Origin: Rotaria sordida
Taxonomy: Eukaryota; Rotifera; Eurotatoria; Philodinida; Philodinidae
DNA length: 64,000 nt
Assembly: GCA_905250125.1 (NCBI GenBank)
Contig: CAJNOL010000053.1
Span: 749-64,748, forward strand
Reading direction: 5' to 3'
The translations under genes were made by a program, and so were the position numbers. Below are positions 38,144 to 52,377 of this stretch, in pieces; position 1 is the first letter of the stretch; each line of letters begins with the position of its first letter. A model generated the notes under the pieces. The model saw only the letters and a list, made by a program, of their open reading frames with translations. It did no database searches and had not been told where the DNA came from.

Positions 38144-41100
38144 ATTTAAAAATTTCTTAATGCTGATTATATTTTTTTGTTTGAAAAATGAAATTGTTTT
38201 TTTTCGATGTTTGTAATCAAGATAGTTATTTTTTTTTTACAAATATTTATTATAGGGTAAAAAAACAAAATAAATTTTCAGGCAGAATGATGACAATAAC
38301 AATGTTAACTTGCACTTTAACGAAAGATAATATACATGAAGAGAACTTTTTTTTGCAAATGTTTATTTATACTTTTTTGTAGCTATTGTTGATTATTAAT
38401 TCTTATAAGTCGCAAGAAACCATATTTAGTTGAGTATGAAACTATGACAAAAGTTTGACCAATAAAACTGAAACTAATAGTAGTGATTACTAATTCTGTG
38501 TTCCACAATTGACCAATATTCCACATGAAAACATCGTTGTTTTCTTAGTTGAAGAGAAAAGGTTCCAAACGTTCCTGGTCTTTCATTGATACCAATATCA
38601 TTTTTAAGTTTAATTACATTAAGAAGAGAGAAAACGTCTCTCATTTCTTTAATATTTACTATGATACGAATAAGTCGAGATGTTAAAGAGTTTCCAATAG
38701 TTAATGAAACATCATTATTTCAACCTAGAATGTCATAAAAATGATATTCTTGACCAAAAGAGGTGCAGAATCTGCCAGTGAAACGAAAATTTTGTCCTGG
38801 TGCAGGATTCTGCACACACATATCCTCTACTCAGAAAATAAAAAAAAAAGTAGATTTATCTTTTTAATTGATACATGATGGATCAAGATAAATATGACGA
38901 TAAAATGTTAGAAGATTTCTACTTTAGTTTTATCAGACGGGCTGATTTTTCTGTTGGTGATAGAGACCTATTTAGAGCTTTTTTTCTTTTTCGTATAACG
39001 ATAATATAAACAAATACTGTTTTTTTTTAGGTATTATTATTGACTTCACTAAAGAAATATAATGTGTTATCAAGTAAGAAAAATATGTGTGGAGATATTT
39101 CAGTTTTCATCTAAAACAATAACAAAAGCGCATTATATTAATGATATAATATTAATGCATAGAGACAAAACTTTTAGGACTAATATTAATAAAATTTGAT
39201 TCGATTTGTTTTTGTTATTGTCTTAGATGAGTACTGAAAATTATTTATAGATCTCGTCACATGTATTTTTCTTCTTTGACAACAGATTACATTTCTTTAA
39301 TGAAGTCAATAATAATACTTAAAAGCAGTATTTATTTATATTATCCTTATAGGGAGGAAAAAGCTTTAAATGGATCTTTGTCACCAACAGAAAAAAACAG
39401 TCGATCTGATAGAATCGAAATAGAAATATTCCAAGTTTCTATTTTATATTTATATAGCTTCGGTCTAAATTCGAAGAAAATTAATCTTTCCTACAGATAG
39501 TTTCACTCTGTAATAGAAGAGTTTTGTCATATCATTGAAAAAAACATTCTTTTAAGTGAATTGCTCAATGTGATGTTTCAGTCTCTGTTTTCAGTACAAG
39601 AATGTGACTTAGTTTTTTTACAGAATAGATTAAATATCAACATACATACACAAAAGTCTTTATAAGACATGTCTATAGATCAGATAAAAATATTCTGAAT
39701 TTTCTGTTAGAATTCCTCTCTTTAGCTTATTAGATTTTACTTAAATCACAATAGAACAAAACAAAAATTTCATATTAGCTATAGTTCTTATGAGAAATAT
39801 ACACTTTCCACATGTTTTTAATTATCTTTCTCTAAATTTGATATCCTTTTTTTTTTAACTGTATCCATATTCTCAATAGTAAAAATAAACATTATAATGA
39901 TCTCAACAATCGTTTTTTTTTCATTGAAAGCTATGTCGCACGTACTTGACAAACAATATATTCGATCTATTTTACTATCAAGTCATAGATTGAAGTTTGA
40001 CAAAGAAGATACAAAGTGAATCAAAGAATAATAGTTTCTTTGATTCTTGAAAGATTTTATCAGTATTGAAAATATATATTCAAAAACTTAACGATATAAC
40101 ACATAGACACAATCACTAACATAATATTTCATGATATAATTAAGCAAGCATTATTTTTAATACATTAATCAAGATATCTTTTTTTTGCTGCTAAAATTAT
40201 TACTTTAAACAAAAATTAACAAAAAGTAAAATCTAATAGTAGTTGCCAATGCAAAGTTTCTTATGAACAACTTGAACAAAAAAATCTTTTTTGTTTTATT
40301 TTAGCTTTCATATAAAATTATCAATATAATATATATATATATATTCAAGCATTTGTTTTCATATTTATCTTGAAAAGAAATACGTTTAGTACTTCATCAT
40401 TCAAGTATACTTATAAATCAATGAAACAATAAATAGTTACCATGCTACTACTATCATTTCAATATTGGATAGTATTTGGTATGTTGAAGTTTGTATAGAC
40501 TTATTCACTTTTGTTTCAATGTCAAGTACCTGTCAAAATTTAGAGCTCATCAGAATAAATGATGAAAAACTTGTAATCTCACTACTAATTCGTTTTCTTT
40601 AACTTTCTTTAAAATCCAAAAAAAGAAAAAAAATATAACACACATACATTGATCATCAATTGTCACATTGTATTTTAATTCAAAATTCATTGATAATTTA
40701 TTTAAAAATTTAATTTACATCTTAAATTGTATTTTTTTTTCTTTTTAATAAAATTTACTTAAGTTAAAATAACATTATTTAATAAGTCATATGGGAATCA
40801 AATATTAGTTTATTTTGATGCATATATTCAAGAAAATTTAAGTCAATTTCTGTTCATTTCCGTTTACTTATTGTATGTTATTCATTTATAGATTCTTTCT
40901 TTTGTTGTGTCTCTCATGAGAAAAAACAAAATATTCGTTTCGATTAATCCAAATCAGATTTGTCACATCAAAGGCATCGTAACTCTGTTGACCAGTATTC
41001 ACGCGTGCACATGTCGATGCTCATTTGCGTATTTCAACAATTAGTCGAAGTTAAGACAGATAGTCAAACAAAGATAATATTCATCCTAGCCGCACACGCA

Positions 41101-43946
41101 AACCCGACTTTCTCATCATATTATATTGATCGACACCTTTTTCTTATAAAAAGAAAAAATGCCGGCACACACGCACACACTATCGATAATAGCCAGACAA
41201 ATATCTATTTGTGTGGACAACTGGTCAAAATCAAGTGGATTTGTGTTTCGCATGATGTGTGAAAAGAATATTTAAATGAATAAAAAAAAAATATGCATAA
41301 TCAATTGAGTGGACCACATATACCGCTATATACTTTAGTGTGATGTGGGAGAATGCAATGTGTGCATAATCAAATGGCAATAATCATAGGTTCACTTGTT
41401 TTGTAAGCATTTCTGATCTGTCATCTGTGTCCACTATCAATCATCATACTTTTTTTGTTGATCTCAATTACAATGAAAAGATATAAATGCAAAGTGGCTG
41501 AGCTCACCTTCTCGCTCGTTTGATTGTCTTATGATGAGATCATCAAAACGCGACGACGCATACCGGGCGATAATTTTTCTTGACCACAAACACACACACA
41601 CACACGAATACAATAGAAATGCATAAATATGAGAATAGGAGACGACGACTTGCTCGCTTTTCCTTACAGATTACATATATAGATGAATGTGTTTGAACAT
41701 GATATGGTTTATCGATGCACGACAAACGGTGAATATAAAGAAAAGAAAGAAAAATTGAAGAAGATCAAAGTATGTATGAATAGATCAGTAGAGGCAAGTG
41801 CTTACGCTGCGAGAAAGAGTAAGTGCTAAATTCCATTAATTCAAAGTATGTGTGAAAAACGATCAACACTAAATAAACGATTGAATGATGGACTGAAATG
41901 AGAGACAAAAATGAGATGTTTTTGCTTTTTTTTTGTGTTAATTAGCTAAAGTCAGTGGGAATGAATGATACTTGATTGTAGTCAAGGATTGTTGAAAAAA
42001 AATCAATGTTTATGCTTATATATAATGACTAATTTTAATATTATTGTGCATTCATTGGAATTTTCTATTGATCTGGAACATATAGTTCGTACAACTAGAA
42101 TTTGTGCATGTGTATGTATGTGGAACAAATGAATACAGAGCATCCTATTAAAAACATGCCGCTTGCCATTGCTTCTTTCTTCTTTTTTTTTTTTAGCACA
42201 CACACATACATATATATATATTGAACAAACGAACTATGCTAAACAAAAGATTGATGGGTTGTGGAAATTCTCCAGAGAATACAAACGGCGTCACACGACA
42301 ACAAGACAGAAGAAAGAAGTTCTTTTCTTTTTTTTTTATTGCTTTTATAGTTGCTCTTTGTCAAAAAAAAAAAAAAAGAGAAAGTATAAGAAAATGAAAT
42401 TGCTCGACTTGTTATTGAATGAATAAGCAAAACAAAAAAAGTTATGTTTAATACATCTATCATCACTTCACTAAATGTCATTGAGAAGAAATATAAAATC
42501 AAAATTGTAAAAAAAAAAAAATACTTTAAATATGTGTAGTATGGAGTAATCTCTTGTTAAGTATACATGTCAAAAAAAAAAAGAAAAGAATTAATTTCAA
42601 ACAATATCACATAGACACATATTTCATCTTTTGTTTGATTTGATTGATAGCGAAACAGTATTATGAAAGCTCGAGTTAGCTTTTGTATTTAGAGCCATCG
42701 AATCAATTCTCATGATAATAGATGAAAATTATATTTTAAGATTTTTTTTTACTCGATGCCTTCTCTTTTCTTATCGTTTTTTTTTTGATGTGTCGTACGT
42801 CACATCGTTGTCTACCAATCAATCTTCGTCTAAATTTTGATTGGATGTGACACATCTTGCTTCTTCTGATAGCAACGTCAATGGTGCTTTCTTCTCTCCA
42901 CCCCTTTTCCGTCCAAGTGCCAGTTCATTTCATCATGATTCTAATAGAAACACAAGCGCTCGACTACAAGTGTGAGTCGAAGCGTTAATAATAATCTTTC
43001 GTTCACCCACCAACCCCGTTTTTTATATGAAAGATCTTCACAGTAGAAGAAAAAAAAAGGCAGAAAAAATGTTCCAGTACGACATCAGAATGAATTGAGC
43101 TTACTTCCTTTCTCTCTCTCTCTCTCTCATTCTCCATCTTCAGCATGCGACACACACTGGTTGTAGTACTTTTTTTTTTTTTTATCTTGCCCAATCTCGA
43201 ACCTGCAAACGTTTTCTTTTTCTACATGCTTCGTTGTCGACAATACCCGCCAACACTCGTCTTTTTGCTTGTTCTCGCATACACACACACACACAGACGC
43301 ACACATATAATCGCCCAAGAGCGCACAAGCAAAAGAAGAAAATCCTTTTTTTTTTTTCTTCGCCCAAAGGGAAGAAGAGAAAAAAAAATAAGAAGAGCGA
43401 GAAAGAGCAACTCGGTTGCTGACTGGTCGAGAGTAACCGTTCACATTAAGAGTAATTACAAGTGTTCGCTCGTTTCGTCCTTAGTTTTCTCTCTTTCTGT
43501 GAGCAACAGCCTCTGTTTTTCTTTTCTTTCTCTCTCTCTCTCTCTCTCTCGATTTTTTTTCTCTTGTGCATAGAGAAAAGAGAGAAAGTGCGAAAAGGTG
43601 AGACGTTTGTGCTTGCGGATAAAGATTGACATCCAGAAATCTATCAAATCATACACATCGATCACGTCACATATTCCTATTAAATTCGACAGATATAAAG
43701 CGTATCCATTACACGCTACGACTCGACAACCAAGACATAAATAGACACGAGACAAGACAAGTATTTATAGACAGATACAGAGCAAGAGAGAGAGAGGGAA
43801 AAGAAGAAGAAAAAAAGAAGAAAACAACTGCGCTGTCTTATTTCATGAATGATGATCTTCATCCATCCATCTATCTCTAGCCGTCTTCGACTAACCGACA
43901 AGTAAATTAGTCATGTCGTCTTGAACACGTCGATTTCGATAGATCA
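38144..43946. other. 5.8-kb gene-free region upstream of the MEIS gene
   Basis: The longest stretch without a supported gene here. The left part is plain AT-rich DNA. A small 10-bp-stem hairpin lies at 38763-38815. From about 40,900 on the base composition changes to a mixture of CA/TG and CT/GA microsatellites (around 41589-41605, 43108-43129, 43279-43293, 43525-43549). Open frames such as 40960-41262, 43145-43573 and 43456-43755 are low-complexity artefacts. Given the MEIS homologue to the right, this is a plausible regulatory region and 5' UTR. Confidence 0.5.
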
Positions 43947-46900
43947 ATGGCTGCTCAGAGGGTAATTTGTGTGATGTCAATTTTGACATTGAATTGATGA
44001 TCAGATTTATTTATTTATTTATTTTTGATATATATATATATATTTAGTTACTCACAGATACAAATGGACCATATTATGGAAATGGTAGTGGAAATTTTTC
44101 GACGACAAACGGTCCCGATGGTAATAGCAATATTTATTCTTCAACATTTAGTAATGAAACTTCTCCATCACCATCACAAGCTCCTCATCATTTACAAAGT
44201 CTTCTTGGACCTGTCAATGAATCTCCATCAATTGCCAATCATGCGAACAGTATTAATGTCGATAATCAGCTCAAACAACAGAAAGATATGATATACAGGT
44301 AGATAAAAACATAAAAAATAAAAAGAGAAAGAAAAAGAAAAAGAAGAAAGGAAAAAACATCAGAATACAAAAATAAATTTTTCTTTATTTATCTCTGATC
44401 TCCTTCAAAAAAAAAAACAGCAAGAAGAGCAAGAGAAAGCAAAATAAATTTTTTTTTTTTTTTTATTCGTTTCTTGGCAATTAATCTATGTTATTTTCAT
44501 ATGCATATGTACCGATATCATATCATTATTATTATTATTTTTTTTTTTTGAAAGAATAATTTAGAATATATACAATGAAGATGTCTTTTTTTTTCCTATC
44601 TTTATAATACATATTTCAATCAATAAAATTAAACAGAAAGGTTTGTAGATCGATTGATATTATCGACAAAGAGAAAGATTACGTTTTATTTTTGGTTGTC
44701 ACTTTTTTGTATTGTTAATCGTAAAAGATGAACAGCTTTTTGTTTCGTCTGTTCACTGATGATAATGATGAGAAAGTCACTGGGGCGAATCACCTTCGAG
44801 CAAACGTACATTATACATTTTGTTTCAATGCGGTCTCTCTTTCCATACATATACATACACAACTGTAATTTCGAAACCGATCATTATCTTCACGCTTCGT
44901 GTGTTTTTGCTCTTGTGCTCTGACTTTTCTTCTTTTTTTTTTTTTTTTTTTCTTTTTTTTTTGTTATATTCATTGACGAAAGTATATTGATAGTAAGATA
45001 TTGGCATATACTTTGCTTTTTAAAGACGATTCATTGTAAAAAAAAAAAAACCATAACAAATTGAGATCATAAGCAAATAAAAAGAAAAATCTAGATGTAT
45101 ATCTGAATTAAGAAAGCATGTAGACACACGCTTCGTAGATTTATTTCTTTGTTAATCACTGTGTTCGCTTCGGCTGGTCTATCTTTCTAATCACTCGGTT
45201 GGTTGCTATCTTTTCAATGATGATGATGTTGTTGTTGTTGTTTGACTAGTGATGATGGTGAATGGCCTTTGTATGTGCGTTAGTGCATACCACTGACTAA
45301 CTAATAATCATCCGATAGACACAAAACGAGTATGGAAAGAAGAAGAAAAAAAACAAATGTAATCATACAATAGAGATCTTTTTTGCTGTCTATTTTCTAA
45401 TGTTATCGTTTCATTGGGTATTCTTTCTTTTTTTTTCTTCTTCTTCTCTTCGACAGTTACACTGTGTATATGTATGCGTTGGCTTGCATTTTTTTTCCAT
45501 GAGTTCTATGACAGTGATTGATGGTCATTACGCCTGCTGCTCCTTTATCGGTTGCTGAAATCGTTGCAAAGTACTTATTACGATTATGACCTCATAGACA
45601 TCAGTTTTTATTGGTTGTTGTTTTTTTTCTTTTTGCTACGATTATTATTAACACTCAAATGTAAATCGATATGACCGTAATTGAAATACGAAGGTATCAA
45701 AAAAGAAAAACATCTTGCTCTTTAATTTTCGAATATGAAAATTGCCTTGAAGCAAAAGAAAAAAAACAAAAAAATAAAAGAAACCGGAGAGATCGATCAA
45801 TCGATTTCTTGATGTTTGATCGTGATTATAGTTCATCGATGAAGAAAGAAGAAGATAACATAACACTATTATTTTTTATTATTTTCTTATTTTAGCCATC
45901 CATTATTTCCATTATTGGCATTAATCTTTGAAAAATGTGAATTAGCAACTTGTACACCAAGAGATCCAGGTGGACCTGGAGATGTTTGTTCTTCAGAATC
46001 ATTTAATGATGACGTTGGAGAATTTACTAAACAGGTAAAAAAATATATATATATATATATATGTACATGTCTTATCATCATCAATATTGTATTCGAGTTA
46101 AAGAGGAAAAAAAATCCTGAGACAGAGGGTTAACATAAAGTGCATACACAGTTTGCAATATCGAGCTACTGTATGTGTTATCACAAGATGTACGTCTGAT
46201 AAGCCACTTGAACAAGAAAATAAATGAAAAGTATATGTTGACTACTGGTGAAAAGTCAATAATAGATCATATATAAATATATATGTATATATATATATGT
46301 ATACATATGTACACAAGTTGACGATTATGACCTCCTCACTCCTGTCAGATTGATACTTGAATGAACAAACTATGATAAGATCTTTTAAAAGAATAAGAAA
46401 AAGAAAAATGTGAATATACATTCACGTCATATTCTTTGCAGATGTTGCCAATTGGATTTTCTTTTCATTCTTAAAGATTTATCTTCAATGGTTAAAAAAA
46501 AAAAAGAAAAATGTCATGCTGAGGTCAAACAATATTGTTCAATGTATTCAAGTGACATATAGAGTAGAGAGGTGTGCTTGTAATCGAGGTAATAGCACTT
46601 ATGTCAAATGAATATTTCATTAGTTGATTTGATGAAATGAAAATAAGATTACACCTCTCAAAGACATTCTTTGTCTATAAAGATGCCTTGTTACTAATGG
46701 TTGTTAAAGCACGTGCTGTTTTGTTGATCTGATCTTATTTAAGATAAAGAAATACTCACATCATCCCAAAAGCAAATCAGATCATCATCATCTTATCAAA
46801 GATGAAGAAAAAAAAAAAGAAAAGGCATAGAACAAGTTAGCTTTTGTCTTGTTCAATGGTGTAAATGGGAGAAGAAGCTTGAGGGTATCATTAAAATGTC

Positions 46901-47291
46901 ATTAGCTTTTCATGGTGAAGAAGACACAAGAGAAGATGATGATGAGAGGTCAGCAAAACTCATCATCCTATATATGCGTGTAAATCTAAGATGCAGATTT
47001 TTCTTTTTTTGTTTTGTGTGCAATGCTCATGATTATGTTTCCGGAAATTCTTTGTTTCAGAAGCACCTGCTATTTCTTTTTCTTTTTTTGTTGTTGTTGA
47101 TGATCGATCGAAGTTAAAAATAGAAATAAAGGAAATATGTCTAACGCTCAATAAATTTCAATAGATTTCCGTTATTATACTTTTTTCTTTTCTTCTTTTC
47201 TAGCTTCAAAAAGATCCACATTATATAACAGCCAATCCTGAATTAGACAATGTGGTATGTTTTGTTAAAATTTTTTCTACATTTAAAATTA

Positions 47292-47325
<34 letters not shown>

Positions 47326-50300
47326 TAGATGATTCAAGCAATACAAGTATTACGATTTCATCTGCTCGAATTAGAAAAAGTATTGTATCTTATATATAGT
47401 TCATAGATAGGGAGTGAAAGATGAATATATACACATTCATTCACTAGAGAGCCAGTCCGAAATAATAATTATAATCTGGTTTTTTTTTGCTGTCGACACT
47501 TGTCGAGAAAGAAGATTTATCTTAATCAACATCTATGTCTGATGTTTCTTCTCTCATTTTCTAAGAAACATCTTTATTTTCTTTTTTTTTTGTCTACTCG
47601 TTGACCGATTTATCAGACAAAATACGAGATAGGACATATTCTTCACCTAGTTATATCAATTAAAAGAAAATTAACAAGAAGTCAAGTACAATATCATTAA
47701 CAATCATCATCTATTTTTATTTTAGGTTCATGAATTATGCGATAATTTTACTCATCGTTATATAACATGTTTAAAAGGAAAATTACCAATGGATTTAGTT
47801 ATCGATGAACGTGATTCAAATGTATCATCATCAAAATCAGGTGATGAAGATGATCAAGATGATGATCAAGCAAGTCCACAACCACCACCACCACCACCAA
47901 CAAGTTCATCACGTTCATCATCTTATAATCAACATAGTCCAGATGGTTCAACAACACCATCAACATATAATCTTGCTGCTCATCAACCAAAATCTGTAAG
48001 TATATTTTAAGACATCAATCTTTTAAACATTATCCGATATTATGAATCATATATACAAACACCTGTTTTATATAAATATCAATTTATTCTATTATAATAA
48101 TTAAATGAACATATGTAAACAAACGTTTGTGCTATTTTTTGGTCTTTCGTATAAAAAAAAAAAAAAAAAGATGAAAATGAATAAATGATATGCATTCAAG
48201 TGTATACGTATTTTATTTCTCATTGAAAAGTCATCATAGAAAAAAAAATTTTTTTTTTTGTTTTGTTTTATTTATATTTAGCTTCGATCATCATCATCGT
48301 CACATTGTTCATCGATGGCAACAACTTCACAATTGACACCTCTTGTTTCACCTCATCATCTTGGCCATCCATCTCATCATCATCATCACCATCATCTTCT
48401 TCAACCACCACCACCTCCACCAACACATTTTCAACAACAATTACCTCCACCAACACATCCATCTTATACAAATCATCTTGTTGGTCATCATCCATCACTT
48501 TTAAATCATTTATCTCAACAACAACAACAACAACAACAACATTTTCATCAACAACAAAATAATCTTTTACAAAATCATCATTCAATACATAATGATGATA
48601 CCCAATCGACACATTCTTCGTCAGATACAAATACTCCAAATACACATCAAACTACAATGACTAATATGGGAAATGCCAATAATGGTTATCATGTTTTACA
48701 TGATAACAACAGTGAAACGGGTATGTTTTTTCAATTAGATTTTTTTCTCTTCTTCTTCTTCTTCTCATCTCTCTATTTCATTCTACATACATACAAAAAG
48801 CTAATCACTGATAGACATTTGCAAGACTAAAAATAGTCATAGACATTTCATTATTATTATTAATATTGTCTGCATTATACACACGCAAGGGAACAGCTAG
48901 TCTCAAAATTATCCATTCAGTTCCATTTTCTATAAATAATTGCGAATAAAAACATTACCAATCTGTCCGCATGTTCATTTTAGTTCCCAAACGAATTCAA
49001 TTGACTGATGATGATCACATGTCTTTTTATTTATATATATATATATATATACATATATCATTTCAGCCAACAATAAAAAATAGAAAATTAATTTAAATTT
49101 TGAAAAGAATAAAAAAAGAAACACAACAACAGTTGTTCGTCTTCGTCTTCTTGTTTTTCACTTTTACTACTCTCATCTCATCTTACATTTCGTATATATT
49201 AATTTAATACATCTGTGTGTATGTCTGCTAGACTGAAAATTAAAATCATCTCTGATTTCACACTCTATTTAAAAAAAAAAAGAAGAAAAGACAAACGTTT
49301 AAATATCATTCAGTTTTATTTTTTTTCTATATGCTAATCATACTCAAATGCTCATTTTGTTTCTCTCTCTCTCTCTCTCGCTCGCTCGCTCTTGTCGATT
49401 TAAACCTAATGCTATTTCACAAATCGACTGTCAAGACGCATTACTGCGTCCGACTCGTAGTACTCTATATATGTATATGTGTCCTGTCAATCAATCATAA
49501 TTGGTTATAAGAAAGAATGAAAAGAAAAAGATGAATACTCTTTAAGTACATTAGGTTTCACCTTTCGTTATGCCTTAAAGCGATTAAATTTATCTTTGGT
49601 GTTTTTTTTTTAAAAAGGTGACAATTTTGATAACAGTGTTGGTTCAGGCGGTGACAATACAGGTGGAGAAGATGATCTTGATGATAATTCAAAAAAACGT
49701 CAAAAAAAACGTGGTATTTTTCCAAAAGTAGCAACAAATATTATGCGTGCATGGTTATTTCAACATTTAACTGTAAGTTTTATATTCAAAAAAAAAAAAT
49801 AGAAATATCGAAAAATTATTTATTAATTTCTAGCATCCATATCCGTCCGAAGAACAAAAGAAACAATTAGCTCAAGATACTGGCTTAACAATTTTACAAG
49901 GTAAAAATTAATTTTTTAAATAATAATTTTTCTTTTATTTATAATTTTCTTTTTCTGTTTTTTTTTTTTAGTTAACAATTGGTAAGTTAATTATTTATTT
50001 TATATGTCAATTTTTAATGCATATTAAAAGAAATTTTCCTATTGGTTAAAATTTCTATTTCATTTTCACCAATTGAAAGTTAAATCGTGAGCAAAAAAGG
50101 AAAATACCTGAAATATATATTACATAAATGATTGAATATATATGTTTACTCTTAATTTGAGACTTGTTACTATTTGCCGGCTAGCCTCTTTTGTTTCTTT
50201 CCCTTTCGTCAGTTTGTTATTGCTACATGCCGACAATAATGATAATCAAGCTTTTCTTTTTCTCTTATTATATACACAATATATCTGTCCGACGCGAATA

Positions 50301-52344
50301 ATCAATATAAAGCAATCGCATACGCTCAATTAGTAAAGTAAACAATTCGTTCACTGATACTGTTTCGTTAGTGTAACAACCATAACAACGTTAATATAGC
50401 GTGCAAATAGAAAATTAAGAAGATAGATCTTCAAGCGTTATATACATTCTCACATATTAAGCAATTGAACTGTCAAAAAAAAAGGACATTTTCGTGATAA
50501 AATGCGATTAGAATATATAGCGGTTCGATTTTGTCGCCTAGATGTGTTTGATGCTACATAAATATATAAGCCAGCTGACGATACGCTTGTAGCGCGGCAA
50601 ACATTATCGTGATGATTATCATTATATGCTGTATGCACGCGACTTTTTCATCATCATGTAGAAATTAAAAAAAAAGAAAAAAAGAAAAAAAGAAAAAATG
50701 AGAACAAGGATCAAATAAAATAACATATAGACTATTGCGCTAATATTGATGTTGATGATGATAATGCGTGCAACAGCCGTTCAATATAACTAAATGATGA
50801 TAGGTCACGTTTGTTTCTTTTTTTTTTTAGATCTTTTCCTATTGATATAGAGTTTATGTGAAAGATTCGAGAAAAACATCTGGCCGGATGTTGTTGACAA
50901 CGATCGGTCGTCGCCATCATTAAAATCACATTAGTAGGAACGAGGAGGAGAATCTAAACTATTATTTTAGCTAGTCTTGTTTGTATATACATATCCCTAA
51001 AGGTTAAAATCGTTACCGTATCTCTTATGTACAAGATGGACATCATTTATCATTTTTTTTTCTCCATTCTTTCTTTCGATTACTTCGTCTTTTGAGGTCT
51101 CCTACTGCTCATATGATAGATATATCTATATATTGTAAACAAATCTGTTTATCTTCTCTTGTTGACAGGTTTTTCGAGGTCATATATACAAAAGAACTTG
51201 TGCTTATAGACACAAAAAAAAAAAAAAAAACTCTTATCATTAAAAAAGGTCAAATCAACATGACTGATCTAATTTATTATCTATATGTTTGATATTAAAT
51301 TTTGTCTATAAAATTTTCTGATAAAAAAACTTTCGAATTATTTTTATTGGAAATAACTAAAAATTTAGAATATTGATTTTTATCATACAGTAAAACAAAA
51401 AAAAGAAAAATTCGTAAATGTATCGGAAAAACATCAGAAGAAAGAAATATATACCACACAGATGATAATTAACCTCTACAATATCTGTTGGTGGCCATTG
51501 TAGTAAAATAAACATGTTCAATTGACTTAAAAGAAAATGCGCATATATATATATATATGTTATTTCTAATAAGCTACTTTTATCCTTCAAGCAAAAATGA
51601 ATCTCATGCTGTCTTGATTTTTAATGTATATATCTATATAGGTTTATCAATGCCAGACGTCGTATTGTACAACCAATGATTGACCAATCAAATCGTGCTG
51701 GTAAGTTAACACTAAATAATGGTAAAGATCTTGATGAACAAAATTTCATGTATGTACATCGGCATAAACATTCGAAACAAACTCGAGAATTACTACAGAA
51801 TTCAAAAAATTTATATCATCGTCGAACAAATTCTATTAAGTCACCAGGAAAAACATCATCAGCATCAGCATCACCAGTTATTTCTCAACGATTACCCCTT
51901 TCATATATAACGAAAGGCAAGAGTGTCTAATGCTACAGCAATTGAATTTCTAATATTATTTTCTATCTAATGCTTTCTTCTGTATTTATTTATTGACTAC
52001 ATCATATGAGAAATACAAAAACAAAATTAATATTTTTTTTTTGTTCTTTTCTTTTTCCAGCCCATAATCAAAAAGGTAGATTTTCTTTCAACTTCTGCAT
52101 CATTATATTTATATGTGTGTGTGTATATATCTATATGCATATTGCTCATTTCTTTCTACTGCTTTTCTTTTTTTATATATTAACTATAATTCATTTTGCC
52201 GTTTGTATGGCAGATGAATACACACATTCTATTCTTTCTGCTTGACAATTGTTACTATTCCCGCCCTAGATTTCAATCGATAGAAATCTCATATGACATT
52301 TCAATAGTTGAAACTAGATTGATTTTCTTTGTGATTATCAAGAA

Positions 52345-52377
<33 letters not shown>

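Noticed and set aside
40960-41262. 100-codon open frame upstream of MEIS
   Set aside because: No domain, no plausible splice partners, codon use not like the nearby genes.
43145-43755. Several overlapping open frames on both strands
   Set aside because: Low-complexity K/S/F-rich translations of CT and poly-purine microsatellites in the likely 5' UTR of MEIS.
47799-48645. Minus-strand frames opposite MEIS exons 6-7
   Set aside because: Shadows of CAT/CAA/CCA codon repeats in the real exons.
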